Shown: positions 9,601 to 18,804 of the stretch, one piece after another
Position numbering within the stretch: the first letter of the stretch is position 1
How the letters are laid out: each line of letters begins with the position of its first letter
NCBI GenBank assembly: GCA_905221605.1
Contig: CAJNDS010002103.1
Location: 1-64,000, forward strand
Direction: 5' to 3'
DNA from: Symbiodinium natans
Taxonomy: Eukaryota; Sar; Dinophyceae; Suessiales; Symbiodiniaceae
DNA length: 64,000 nt
Position numbers and translations under genes: made by a program
Notes under the pieces: generated by a model
The model's database searches: none
What the model was told of the DNA's origin: nothing
Seen by the model: only the letters and a program-made list of their open reading frames with translations

Positions 9601-12600
9601 GCGTCAAGATCTTCAGGCCAAAGGATGCCAGTCCATACAAGGAAGCCAAGCTGCCGTAGACCATTTAACTCTCAACTCCTAAACCGCAGAAGCCCTACGC
9701 CCTAAGCTGTCCAAATCCCAAGCTCTCCTAAGTTGTCCAGTAACCTGGGGGAACTAAAGGTTAGCCTTTGGGATTCTAAGGGGATTCTACTACCCCAAAA
9801 AGGTTAAACGATGTTAAAGGTTACCTACTCTACTACTAGGCTTCAATGTGCTGCGAGCCCAAGCCTTCCCGATCTTCTGTGTGCGACCAGCCATACCGCT
9901 CACCGAGATAGACGGCCTCGTGAAGGAGGTTTAGGGTTCAGGGTTCAGGGTTCAGGGTCTAGGGTTTAGGGTTTCGACCAACCGGGAGAATTCAGGAAGC
10001 AGAGGGGATCGCTTACATGAAACCCCCGCGCCCTAAACCTTGAACCATCCGCTTAGCATGAAAACCCGCATCGCCGGGAAATCGTTTGTTGAGGCTTGGC
10101 CGCAGCACTCGCCACAAGACTCTCGGAATCTACGGTTGCCTGGCGCCTTACCTTACGCAATGCACCCTCGCGACTCCACCCTATCTGGAAACCGTACACC
10201 TTAACAAACCGACCCTAAATCCTAAACCCTAAAACTTATACCTTATAAACCCTAAACACTAGACTTAAACCTTATAAATAAACCCTAGACTTAAGCCTTG
10301 TAAACCCTAAACCCCCTTTTGGCTGGGTCCATCTCCCGAATTCCGAAGCCCCAAAGACTCCCAGGCTTGGGGTTGAAACCTTCTGGTCGTCATGGGAGTC
10401 CAGTACCCGCAGCAGCCGCGGCACATTCAGAAGCGTGTCATCATCCGTAATCACCTGGGCATCTTTCAAAAAAAAGAGAAACCCCCTTACCATGGGACCC
10501 CCTTTAAAAAAAAGCTGCCCGTTTTAAGAAACCCCCACGTCGTGCAGGTGAAGCATTGCCAGGCTGCATCGTGATACATTCATACACTTGCACTTCATAC
10601 ACTTGCACTTTGCTGGGTGCTTGCGTCAGCGACTGAGCGCATTGCATACCATCGCCGCTGCGGCTGATGTTTACTCAAATACCTGCAACACTTGGGGGTT
10701 AACGAGAATAGGGGACCCCAAAAATAAGTCCCCAAATAATAGGATCCCCTTATAATAAGGACCCCAATAAGGCAACCCCGAATTTCGGAAACCCCGACTT
10801 GTCACGGCGCGCTGCAATGCTGCATGTAGCAGCATCTACTTAAGGGTGAAATGCTCATGCCAGCAAGGCTAGGCTGCCCAGTAACTTAGGCTTAAAAAAG
10901 GTGCCCTTTTTTGCTTAAAGGGGTTTATAAGGGAACCTAAACCCCCCAAAAAAGGGAATAAGGGTACTACTGGGCATCCTAGAAGGCAGACGAAGTGGCC
11001 AGAAGCTGGATGCAACCACGGCCTTCTCTTTGGCTGGCCCTTAAAACCCTCTGAAAAATAGTTCTGAAGATGATCCAGAAGGGGAAATAGAAGATGCCCC
11101 TTAAGGGCCTACCTAGTCTCTCTTACTTCCAGGCATGTGCGCACACTGCCTTGCCTGAGAATGGCTTGCATCTTCGAGCAGTGCCCACTGCCTCAGCAAC
11201 GCCACGGCAGTGGTTGGTGGACCCCGCTACCATCTTCACAGCCTTTGGGAACCAGAATGAACCCTAAAACCCGACATCCTGACTTCTGACGAGACCAGCG
11301 TTGCACTCTTCCTGGTTGGAGAAAAATCACGCAACACCCTAAACACTAAACCCTAAACCCTAAACCCCAAGCCCTAAACTCGAGATCCGAACACGAAACC
11401 CTTTCAGGGCGCCGAGCCCACAACCCGATGTAGCTTGGAGCACGGCCCTGCTTGGTCGACTCCTTGCTTGGGTCAACCATGTCGCCTCAGAATTGGGTTT
11501 AGGGTTTAGCGTTTAGGGCTTAGGGCATAGGGTTTAGGGTGTAGGGTGGTTTAGGGAAGGATCTCCGCTTGCACCAGGCGTGCAAGTGAGCTTATTGACA
11601 ATCTTCACAGGGATACCACCCCCACTCCGCCGAAAGGATGGGGTGTAGATGAACAAACGTCTCGTTTTCTCGTGTTTTTCTCCAAGCCAAAGGCAGCTGA
11701 CTGTTGACGCCATGCCTTTCGACGCCAGTTCCCGATTCGAGGCCCTGCTTTTGGTGTTAAGAGCTAGCACACCGCATCCTGATGCGCACGTGATCCTTCT
11801 TCTTTCTTCAGTGTGGTTAGAGAAGGACTCGGGCCGTCCCCGCGTGAGCAACACTGCTCAGCGTCAAGACCCTAAACCCTAAACCCTAAACCCTAAACCC
11901 TAAACCCTAAACCCTAAACCCTAAAGTGGGCTGTGTATCAGCCGGGCGGACAGTAGCTTTGCTGGGGGGTGCGAGATTATTTGAGCGGGAACTGCTCATG
12001 GCAGCACGTGTGGGAGGGCAGGCCCCGGAGGTTGGCCTAAACCCTAAACCCTAAACCCTAAACCCTAAACCCTAAACCCTAAACCCTAAACCCTAAACCC
12101 TAAACCCTAAACCCTAAACCCTAAACCCTAAACCCTAAACCTTCAGCTCGCCGCGTGCCCAAGAACAATCCTGCCGCGTCCCCTCGTAGGTCTTCGCGTC
12201 TGGGCCGCAACTATATAGGCTTAGCTTGGGATGTTCCCCTTATACTAACAGTCCTTAAGAGGGATTATAATGGGGGGAACTATAATCCCTATAAAGGAGC
12301 TGTTACTATAGGGAGGAACATCACAAGGCGTAGCCAAAAGCTGCAACTCAACTCTCCAGGGATGGGAGATCTTACAGCACGAACACCTGAAGATTTAAAA
12401 CTTTCAGCAGCTCTTGGCCCAAAAACCGCCATAGACCCGATGGACCCGAAACACTTTTTAGCGTGTAACACACTGAGCTGCCAACCAAATTCCCGGCTCA
12501 GGTCGATGACGGTTGCACCGAGCTGGCCATCGTCACCCTGCTGCCGGTGCTTCGGCATGGCTTCGACGCTTGGGGTGTCTAAGGGTGTTAGCGGATGTAG

Positions 12601-13387
12601 AATCACGGGAGCCGGCAGCCCAGAAAATTACCGACAGGTTACCCTAAACCAAAAACCCTAAACCCTAAACCCCTCACATGATGGTGGAGGGTGTGGTGGC
12701 CTCATTGCTGAGGTAAAGCACATCACTGGGGCTGGCATCTGCCCAAAACTCCTGCAGGGCCGTTGCGGCTTTGGGTTTAGGGTTTAGGGTTTAGGGTTTA
12801 GGGTTTAGGGTTTAGGGTTTGGGGTTTGGGGTTTAGGGTTTAGGGTTTAGGGTTCAGGGTTTAGGGTTTAGGGTCACAGGCTGTCTCCGGCAGGAAGTCC
12901 TGATCCCACGCAAGAAGTTGGCCCCAATTAGATAATCCGGGACGCGATATTTAGACTAGATTCGAACAGCCTTTCTGGGTAGTTCCCCTAGCTGAGACTG
13001 CCTTTTACTGGGTCCTTCCTGGAAGCCGGAGAAGGAGCTCCAGAAGTCGTCCCATACCAGACGTGGTGACCCTTGCTCTTGGTAGCCCAGTAACCATCTT
13101 ATAACAAGGGTACCCCTTTTAGGTTGCTTTATGAGGGAACCCCGAACCCCAAAAGGGTAAACTTAAGGGCCCAAAAAAGCACATAAGCAAAAATTAGGAT
13201 AGGGATATCCCATATAAACCCCCCTAATGAAGCCCAATAAGGTAGGGATATCCCTATAAAATTCATATGCTTATGTCCTTTTGGGTCCCTAAAAACTGGG
13301 CTACCCAGTCCTTCAGCAGCGGAATTCGCGGCTGGTGGAACTTGCCGACGGTCTTCACGGCAATCACCACATCTCGGGGCGACAGAC
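6595..13387 (-). CDS. Fringe-like GT31 glycosyltransferase, split into at least eight short exons
   Basis: Seen: eight minus-strand exons, in gene order 13387-13305, 12751-12678, 10454-10380, 9916-9842, 9444-9332, 8952-8844, 6860-6787 and 6635-6595, give peptide blocks in the order of the Fringe/beta-3-glycosyltransferase fold. Known: family members transfer a sugar from a UDP donor in the Golgi lumen, using an acidic DDD motif to hold Mn2+. Here [12 protein letters not shown] is that motif, and [12 protein letters not shown] and FHQSEP...PISFH are the usual donor-pocket and C-terminal blocks. Inferred: a Golgi protein glycosyltransferase whose substrate cannot be named. Not found: the stretch between residues YLSNEATT and DDDT, the membrane anchor, the start codon and a sure stop. 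The Cys-rich exons at 14-15 kb lie upstream on the same strand and could be its N-terminal part. Family call is firm; exact exon ends are not. Confidence 0.8.
6787..6860 (-). CDS. Fringe-like gene: THEEGFHQ exon
   Basis: Contains [19 protein letters not shown], the THe..FHQ..P.dy block of Fringe-like enzymes. The acceptor is GGAGACCAG at 6861, or the one at 6880 right at the end of an inverted-repeat element (6880-6968). Donor GAC|GTGGGC. The intron upstream is about 2 kb and holds the 8-bp minisatellite. Confidence 0.8.
7063..7175. repeat. CCCTAAA telomere-like array
   Basis: Sixteen perfect heptamers inside the long intron of the Fringe-like gene. Confidence 0.95.
7575..8126. repeat. Minisatellite of 8-bp unit CCAGCCCT with 12-bp variant
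   Basis: About 45 near-perfect CCAGCCCT units (7784-8126), preceded by a CCAGCCCTCCAT block (7615-7720) and three CCAGGATTAAGCCCT units. Open in several frames on both strands only because it lacks stops. A short inverted piece (GGGCTGGAGGGCTGGAGG) follows at 8174-8202. Confidence 0.9.
8533..8645. mobile_element. Inverted-repeat element (GAGCCCAATACCCCTTAATT ends)
   Basis: ACCCAAGGAGCCCAATACCC and GGGTATTGGGCTCTTTGGGT are nearly perfect inverted ends about 110 bp apart. Single copy seen. Confidence 0.8.
8844..8952 (-). CDS. Fringe-like gene: CxC / DD exon
   Basis: Reads QTPGLQGSS then [20 protein letters not shown] then GSASDLW, joined in phase to the previous exon (GG|C). The C.C...PDD..lg layout is typical between the TGGAG and THE..FHQ blocks. 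Acceptor ACCAACCTAG directly after a CCCTAAA array; donor TGG|GTTTTTGGGG directly before a TTTAGGG array. Confidence 0.7.
8953..9331 (-). other. Model intron of the Fringe-like gene with telomere-like ends
   Basis: On the coding strand it starts GTTTTAGGGTTTAGGG and ends with about nine CCCTAAA-type units followed by CCAACCTAG. Both flanking exons are fixed by family homology. Inside lie remnants of two other inverted-repeat families (near 9120-9230 and 9240-9300). An open minus frame at 9063-9135 with plausible splice sites is a decoy, because the family needs none here. Confidence 0.8.
9332..9444 (-). CDS. Fringe-like gene: [12 protein letters not shown] exon
   Basis: Contains [20 protein letters not shown] followed by [11 protein letters not shown]. 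This matches the Y.tgGaGmalS..al..L donor-pocket block of the family. The donor is AGGGG|GTTTTAGGGTTTAGGG: the intron starts inside a telomere-like array. The acceptor is TATAG at 9445 or an internal CAG near 9426. Confidence 0.85.
9842..9916 (-). CDS. Fringe-like gene: YLGERYG exon
   Basis: Reads A then [20 protein letters not shown] then QHIE. The YLGE+YG block follows the DDD exon in phase. Acceptor CTTCACGAG. The end is uncertain: a GC donor (GAA|GCCTAG) fits the next exon's frame. The plus strand of this interval also holds an attractive open frame; homology shows it is a shadow. Confidence 0.85.
10380..10454 (-). CDS. Fringe-like gene: DDD-motif exon
   Basis: Reads VIT then [20 protein letters not shown] then [14 protein letters not shown] is the metal/UDP-sugar binding signature of GT31 enzymes. 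Acceptor GATGCCCAG, donor AAG|GTTTCAACCCC. The open frame continues past the donor, but the family match stops exactly there and resumes in the next exon ([13 protein letters not shown]), which fixes the splice site. Confidence 0.9.
10690..10795. mobile_element. Inverted-repeat element family H (AGGGGACCCC...GGGGTTTCCG)
   Basis: Copies share GGACCCCAATAAGG.ACCCC and AATTTCGGAAACCCC. Seen at 7262-7345, 10690-10795, 36617-36735, 43305-43400 and 54066-54215. Confidence 0.7.
10872..10984. mobile_element. Inverted-repeat element family C (GCCCAGTAACC...ACTGGGC)
   Basis: Ends CTAGGCTGCCCAGTAA / TACTGGGCATCCTAG with AAAAAGGG and CCCTTTTT inside. Copies: 13088-13304, 15558-15964 (expanded), 33370-33432, 37379-37482, 39890-39992, 41620-41718. 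Sub-family with CCCGGG..AACCTAGGAATAA ends at 33660-33776 and 59385-59487. The copy at 13088-13304 begins exactly at the donor of a Fringe-like exon. Confidence 0.8.
11127..11242 (-). CDS. Unassigned exon ([11 protein letters not shown]...)
   Basis: Peptide [20 protein letters not shown] continuing to AVCAHAW with a consensus donor AA|GTAAGAGAG and acceptor TTCCCAAAG. One plus-strand frame is open over the same stretch, so the strand rests on the strong donor and on the neighbouring genes. Confidence 0.45.
11400..11485 (-). CDS. Unassigned exon (DMVDPSKES...)
   Basis: Peptide [20 protein letters not shown] then GLWARRPER. Acceptor AATTCTGAG, donor AGG|GTTTCGTG. CCCTAAA on the left and TTTAGGG on the right (plus strand) give the usual exon setting. 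Lies inside the span of the Fringe-like gene, so possibly part of its unassigned middle. A second frame is also open. Confidence 0.45.
12030..12142. repeat. CCCTAAA telomere-like array
   Basis: About sixteen perfect units. Another array lies at 11868-11924. Confidence 0.95.
12320..12606 (-). CDS. Unassigned long open stretch between Fringe-like exons
   Basis: A minus-strand frame stays open for about 95 codons and has sense-like composition ([20 protein letters not shown]). It lies where the missing middle of the Fringe-like gene should be, but I cannot align it to the family and splice sites are unclear. An inverted-repeat element starts at its low-coordinate end (12228-12322). It could be an exon of the same gene, or read-through of intron. 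Confidence 0.35.
12678..12751 (-). CDS. Fringe-like gene: exon with FWAD...VLYLSNE block
   Basis: Reads [20 protein letters not shown] then PSTI. It continues in phase from the upstream exon (KDW|EFWAD), matching the family's TW....v.f.sDe segment. Acceptor GGCCCTGCAG, donor AT|GTGAGGGGTTTAGGG, which runs straight into a TTTAGGG array on the coding strand. Confidence 0.7.
12772..12872. repeat. TTTAGGG telomere-like array
   Basis: About fourteen units with TTTGGGG and TTCAGGG variants, directly upstream (coding sense) of the Fringe-like exon 12751-12678; on the coding strand it reads CCCTAAA and precedes that acceptor. Confidence 0.95.
13305..13387 (-). CDS. Fringe-like gene: exon with AVKT...FHQPR block
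   Basis: Reads [20 protein letters not shown] then KDW, the start of the Fringe catalytic domain (family pattern: IAVKTT+KFH..R...L..TW). Acceptor GGAGCAAG, donor TGG|GTAGCC. The donor coincides with the edge of an inverted-repeat element (13088-13304), so the intron begins inside that element. Confidence 0.8.
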
Positions 13388-13870
13388 CTTGCTCCGGAGG
13401 GTTTAGGGTTCAGGGTTCAGGGTTCAGGGTTTAGGGTTTAGGGTTTGGGTGTAAGCCCTTCAGAGGAAGCTGTACTCGGAGGTTCATGGGCAGCGAATTG
13501 GGAGGTTCCCCCTTATACTAACAGTCCTTACTATGAATTATCATAGGGGGGGTACTATAATCCTATTCAGGACTGTTAGTATAAGGGAGAACATCCTCAG
13601 GAGTGTCCCCTATCTCCCCAACTCCCCCCCCCGCCCCCCACCTCAAAAAGAAACAACAGCACCGCAAACACAAGGAAACCACCAGGAGGTCACCAGGAAA
13701 AACCTGTTTCACGAAATCCCACGAACCTTCAAGGAGGGCTGGCTGCTGTAGTTGTGGGATCTTAAGAATTGGAATAGGGCTTTTGGGGGGGGTGATTATA
13801 GTATAGCTGTGCAGGGAGCATAAGGGGATAGTGTAGCTATTCTGACCCCTATATTAGTTGTGGGGTCAAG

Positions 13871-13918
13871 GCGGTCTTTTTGTCGCAGGCTTCAGTTGCC
13901 ACAGGCAAGGCTCGAAAT
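13871..13918 (-). CDS. Unassigned exon (FEPCLWQLKPATK)
   Basis: Peptide FEPCLWQLKPATKRPP behind a very good acceptor (polypyrimidine CCACTCCTTTTCTTCAG). It ends at the start of an inverted-repeat element (13757-13870). Just upstream of the Fringe-like catalytic exons. Confidence 0.45.
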
Positions 13919-13982
13919 CTGAAGAAAAGGAGTGGGCGAGTTTACGGTTTCGGCTTTAGGGTTTAGGGTTGAGGGTCATCCA

Positions 13983-14047
13983 AGCTTCCGGCCCATGGCC
14001 GGACGGTATCTGTCCAACTCTCGTACCTGCTTCGGTCAGCTCTATCC
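13983..14047 (-). CDS. Exon following the Cys-rich exon (GIELTEAGTRV...)
   Basis: Peptide GIELTEAGTRVGQIPSGHGP then EAW, in phase with the exon above across a 36-bp putative intron with a T-rich acceptor (GTTTTTTCACAG). The same frame is open through the 36 bp, so retention is equally possible. Confidence 0.4.
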
Positions 14048-14083
14048 CTGTGAAAAAACTCCCGTGGCTGACACATCGTTTAC

Positions 14084-14150
14084 CTGAAGCACACAACTGA
14101 GCACAGCAGTTGTCTTTGTTGGGGCTCAAGCACGGTCCATCTACAGGATT
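14084..14150 (-). CDS. Cys-rich exon upstream of the Fringe-like gene
   Basis: Peptide NPVDGPCLSPNKDNCCAQLC then AS, four cysteines in 22 residues. Acceptor AACCTTGCAG, ideal donor CAG|GTAAACG. May belong to a lumenal or secreted domain; no family recognised. Could be the N-terminal part of the Fringe-like protein. Confidence 0.55.
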
Positions 14151-15009
14151 CTGCAAGGTTCATGGGTTGTTTAGGGTTTAAGGTTTAGGGTCTAGGGTTC
14201 ATGGGTTGCTGAAGTTTAAGTAGGGCTATAGGCATCTCACATAGGGTTCTGACCGGAATAGAAACAACAGCTGCCATGCGTATCCGCATAACCGGGCTAT
14301 CGTGACCCATGATCCTTCAAGCAAGGACCCAAGACTGCAGCTCCAGGACTTGTCAACCCGAAAAAACAACATCGAAAACCAACATCTTAAAACCCCAAAG
14401 CTCAAAAACCTTGTAGCAATTGCAGCGATACTAAAGACAATGAAGAATGATAGCAATCATGGCAAAAGGAAGTGCTATGTATATTGGCAATGACCTAGAA
14501 CAATAACAGAAACAGTCATGACAGTAATACGAGACATGCTACTCGAAATGCTAGCACTACGAAGAGATTAGTGAAATCTGATACTAGTAAGGCTGGCAAT
14601 ACTACCAGTACGGGGGATACTGGTACGCCTAGCAAGACCAAACTGCTTAGACTACATATGCAAGTGGTAACAGGAAAACTCACATGACTATAGTGATAAA
14701 CATCAGAATAGCAATGAGCACGTAATCGTAACTGCAACACCGACAGCAACAGAAATAGTGACGCTACTGCCAATCGTGACGACAGTGACCCTCCTGGTAG
14801 CTACAGCGGAAAGACGGACACAATAACTACCATGACTACTGTTGGTCGCGGTATGCACCTTGTTGTTTATGCATCCTAGAACCCTAGGGCTCCAGGTATA
14901 CAAATAACCTACATTGGGGTCAAAAGTCTAAAAATAATACCTACTTTGGCCCACTTGGGGCCTTAGGGGAAACCTACTCATAACCAAAAACTAAAAACGC
15001 AAAAATCAC
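14151..15009. other. No exon supported
   Basis: TTTAGGG tract at 14170-14200, then 14230-14900 of low-complexity dispersed ACTA/ATAGTAA-type sequence whose Val/Leu-rich minus frames look like decayed microsatellite. Confidence 0.4.
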
Positions 15010-15098
15010 CCCGGGGCCTCGCACCCACACACCGCTGGGAAGCGCACCCACGTAGCACAGCCCGTGGCCTTGCGCAAGCAGAAAGCGTCCTTGCGGTC
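15010..15098 (-). CDS. Unassigned exon (DRKDAFCLRKATG...)
   Basis: Peptide DRKDAFCLRKATGCATWVRF then PAVCGCEAPG, four Cys. Acceptor CACGGCTCAG after a CCCTAAA tract (coding strand), donor GG|GTGATTTTTG. Second Cys-rich exon in this neighbourhood. Confidence 0.55.
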
Positions 15099-16276
15099 CT
15101 GAGCCGTGCAGTGCGGTTTAGGGTTTAGGGTTTGGGGTTTGGGGTTTAGGGTTCAGGGTTTAGGGTTTCGGGTTTGGGGTTTAGGGTTCAGGGTTTAGGG
15201 TGCTTAACAATGGAATGGGAGGGGGTTTGGGGTAAAGGGCTTGAGGTTTCAGGTTCAGGGTTTGGGGCGTGATTATTCTTGGGTTTAGGATGACTCTAAC
15301 CGTATAACCCAAAGCATCCTGTAAATCTTGCACGATTAAACATCCTATATAAACCTTGCACGTTAAACCCTAAACCCTAAACCCTCAACTTTGTCCTATT
15401 GACCTGAAGGCGCTGAGTCAGGCACGTGGATGTGCGTTCCCAGTTTGCTCAGGCGGTTCTGCGCAGCAGCTTAGGGTGAAATACTGCTGTTACTGCGATT
15501 ATTTCGACGAGTACCACAAGCACTACGAGGACTCCTAGAAACCCAACACCTACTTGGTAGCACAGTCACCATATTCTAATAATCCCTTCCCCCGTTTATT
15601 AAATGAAACCCTAATGATAAAAACACTTTCCGGAAAATCCTGCCGAAACCAACCCCGCCTTTAAAACCCTATTCCGAATTAGGGGGGGGAGGTTCAGGCC
15701 TCCAAGAAACCCCTCAACACCAATAAAACCCTCAGAGGGTTGCTTAAGTTGATTACTTGAGTAACCCTGAAGTCTAATGAATTATGACATTTCGATAAGA
15801 ATACACCCGAATAATAAGAAACACTTTTCGAGTTTTTAAAGGGGAGGGGGCCCCCCGTTTAATAAAAGGGGGAAGGGATTAAGGGCACCCGTTTTTGGGG
15901 TTGGTTAGCTAATAACGGAACCCATAACCAAAAAACAGGGCAAAGGGTACCACTGGGCTACCAAGCCTACTACTTCTGTCACGTACTTCTACAAGTCAGC
16001 AAAGGGGTAACGTCAGAGTCGTGCCAAGCTGCCAGGAACGAAAACCATTTTCAGGCGAAGGCCTGTGCATAGGGCCTAAGGTAATGCGTAATCAGAAGAT
16101 TCATGTTGGACAGTTTCTTCTGCTTTGTTTTGTACCATAGCAGCTATAACGGGATAATTCTGGTACTTGGCTCCTGTCATACATCCTGAACCCTAAACCC
16201 TAAACCCTAATAAAATAACCCTAAACCCTAAACCCTAAACCCTAAACCCTAAACCCTAAACCCTAAACCCCTGAAC
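15099..16276. other. Telomere-like tracts and an expanded family C element
   Basis: 15115-15205 TTTAGGG, 15360-15385 CCCTAAA, 15558-15964 element, 16185-16270 CCCTAAA. An island at 15390-15550 is open on both strands (plus: YCCYCDYFDEYHKHYEDS then stop; minus: a hydrophobic stretch); undecided. Confidence 0.4.
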
Positions 16277-16356
16277 TCCCCGGAGGCGTGTCGAATCGGG
16301 CGCACCGCGAGCTCCCAAACGGGCTCAATCTGCTGGCCACCTCCCAGGGGCTTGTC
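16277..16356 (-). CDS. Unassigned exon (DKPLGGGQQIEPV...)
   Basis: Peptide DKPLGGGQQIEPVWELAVRP then IRHASG. Strong acceptor GGTTCCCTTCCAG, donor GA|GTTCAGGGG next to a TTTAGGG array on the coding strand. Confidence 0.55.
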
Positions 16357-16500
16357 CTGGAAGGGAACCGACGGCTTTGGGGCTGAGGGTTTCGGGTTTA
16401 GGGTTTGGGGTTTAGGGTTTGTGGTTTGGGGTTCAATTAGGGTTTAGGGCTTAGGGCTTTAGATTCTTTTCTTGGGGGGTGAGTTTTTCCAGTGCGGAAC

Positions 16501-16565
16501 TTGGCTGGTTGACGTCCTGGGTGCTTCGTCTCACAGACTGCGACGCGCCCCTCTTGATGGATGGT
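16501..16565 (-). CDS. Unassigned exon (TIHQEGRVAVCET...)
   Basis: Peptide TIHQEGRVAVCETKHPGRQP. Acceptor GTATCCATCAG, donor AA|GTTCCGC. The frame stays open well past the donor. Confidence 0.45.
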
Positions 16566-18432
16566 CTGATGGATACATCATTGCGTTTAGGGTTTAGGGT
16601 TTAGGGTTTAGGGTTTAGGGTTTAGGGTTTAGGGTTTAGGGTTTAGGGTTTAGGGTTTAGGGTTTAGGGTTTAGGGTTTAGGATTCCTTGTCAGTGGGCC
16701 AAATTAGGCTAAACATCAAGCGCCGAAATGATGAACTTTTGCGGCGACTCTTGCTGTATTATGCTCCGCCCGCTGCAGCCCTGCCCCAAAGATTTGTTGA
16801 TCCAAAGGGTTGAGGGGTGTGCCCTCGTTGCCAGACCTTTCGGCCTAGAGAGAATGCCACACGCGCATTACAGAACACACATATATATATATAACCTACA
16901 TATTATATAGATACGTATACATATATTTCATGGACTTAATCTTAAGTCATACCTTCAGGTTCCGATATTGCCCGACATGTCCCATGCTGCTGCGGGTTCA
17001 CGCCAGAGTGTAGGGAGGGGTCCTCGTGCGATTGCAATAACTTAGGAGACTCCAAAAGCAATTTTGGGGTTACGGGTTTAGGGGTTTACGGGTTTAGGGT
17101 TTAGGGTTTAGGGTTTAGGGTTTGGGGTTTAGGGTTTAGGGTTTAGGGTTTGGGGTTTGGGGTTTAGGGTTTAGGGTTTGGGGTTTGGGGTTTAGGGAAC
17201 ATTGCTCGGGCAGAGGGTGCTGGCGCCTTTGAGTCTACTTCCTCCGTCGCTTCGTTTCAGGAAGCACCTCTCTGCTTTGCTCCCCCGGGAGGTGGTTTTA
17301 GGGATTGGAACTCCTAGTTCCTGAGTTCATAAGCCCCCGAAAAAGTGTACAGCTTCAGTTCTATAGGGGGTTATAGCATCCCAAAAAGTGTGAAGTGTAC
17401 TCATTCAGCTACTAAGAACTGGGGTTCCGAGTCCGATGTCCTGCAGGTCTTGCACGACCTTCCTCAGAAGAGCTGCGCCTGGGTGGGGGTGCAACAGATG
17501 TGGGTGGTTGGGGAAAGCCTGGCACGAGAGCCTGCAGATAAAGCCTGCATCCCCTGAGCCATGAAGCCCATTGACTTGAATTAGCAGCTTTGTTCCAGAA
17601 GGTTCGAATCCTCCAATCCTATAATCCCTGAACCCTAAACCTAGCCCTAAACCCTAAACTCTAAACCCTAAAACCAAAACCCTACACCCTAAACCCTAAA
17701 CCCACTGTACCCTGACAAGGGCGTCGGACAGTAGGGCAGCTGGGGCACCAGCTTAAGGCAAAGGCGGCATGTCCCAAGGGATAGGCCTTGGGCGAGCAGG
17801 GCGTTGTAGGGTTGAGGGTTTAGAGTTTAGGGGTAGGAGGTTGTCGCCATCAATAGCTTGTGGCTTACATGTCACGAACTGTCGATTTAGGGCTCGGAGT
17901 CTGAACTCTCTACACCCTCCACTCATAAACCCTAAGCCCTAAACCCCCGAAAGCCCCAGGTTTTTCTCCACCAGGCGCCGGGTGCCCGGCCGGCTCCTGC
18001 TGGTAGTGATGGATGATGGACACTGAGCATGAGGCACTCGCACTTCACACTGTGTGTCACATGGGTGGTTGTCAAAATGATGGTCCCTTTTTGGATCACA
18101 TGAGACAAGTACTGACTGCAAACTCAGCATCGGACTCTGGTCGTCCGTCAGCGAACGGCCCAGGTACCAAGGTTCCTGAAGTAAGCCAGAGTTTAGGAGT
18201 GTAACTATAGGGCTTTAGGAGTGTAGGGGTTTAGTGAGTCCCTGATCCGACACCTTAAGCCCTCAGCTCCAAGCCCTGAAAGAAATGAATCCTGACGCCC
18301 TGTGTCCTCACCCTAAACCCCTAAACCCTAACCCCTAAACCCCTAAACCCTAAACCCTAGACACTAAACCCCTAAACCCCAAACCCCAAACCCCCTAACC
18401 CCCTAAACCCCTAAACCCCTAAACCCCTAAAC
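16566..18432. other. Telomere-like arrays with undecided islands
   Basis: Arrays at 16588-16681, 17070-17200, 17630-17705, 18310-18432. Islands 16690-16860, 17205-17300 and 17400-17560 have open frames on both strands; I could not choose. Confidence 0.4.
16588..16681. repeat. TTTAGGG telomere-like array
   Basis: Thirteen perfect units. Confidence 0.95.
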
Positions 18433-18475
18433 CCTGTCGCACTGTAGCCCGCAACCTCAGCCAACAACTTCGAGC
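18433..18475 (-). CDS. Unassigned 43-bp exon (SKLLAEVAGYSAT)
   Basis: Acceptor CGAGCTTCAG, donor CAGG|GTTTAGGGG: the intron starts with the telomere-like heptamer. CCCTAAA variants lie on its left and TTTAGGG on its right (plus strand). Confidence 0.5.
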
Positions 18476-18702
18476 CTGAAGCTCGAGATGATCGAGCGTT
18501 TAGAGTTTAGGGTTTGGGGTTTAGGGTTTTGGGTTTAGGGCTAGGGTTTAGGGTTTAGGGTTTAGGCTTTAGGGTTTAGGGTTGAGGGTTTGGGTTTTGG
18601 GTTTAGGGTTTAGGGTTTAGGTTTAGGGTTCAGGGTTCAGGGTTCAGGCTTCAGGGCTTCAGGGCTTCAGGGCTTCAGGGGTTGCCCGCGGGTGAGGCGC
18701 AC

Positions 18703-18804
18703 CTTGGCGTCGTAGCCCGCCAGAATCTCTTCGAGCCTGGCTGGGTCGACCTGGATCGAGGGTCTGCTATCGGCAGGCAGATTCAGAGCAACAGGGGTCG
18801 AATT
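18703..18804 (-). CDS. Unassigned exon (NSTPVALNLPADS...)
   Basis: 34 codons: NSTPVALNLPADSRPSIQVD then PARLEEILAGYDAK. Acceptor GTTGACTTTCAG, donor AAG|GTGCGC. Among the clearest coding pieces of the window; no family recognised. Confidence 0.6.

Larger units (their letters stand above)
10455..11126. other. Intron-like stretch within the Fringe-like gene
   Basis: Holds an inverted repeat around 10460-10545 (AAAGAGAAACCCCCTTAC / AAGAAACCCCCACG), the family H (10690-10795) and family C (10872-10984) elements. No exon could be supported. Confidence 0.45.

Noticed and set aside
9848-9928. Plus-strand exon [20 protein letters not shown]
   Set aside because: It is the antisense of the homology-supported exon [20 protein letters not shown].
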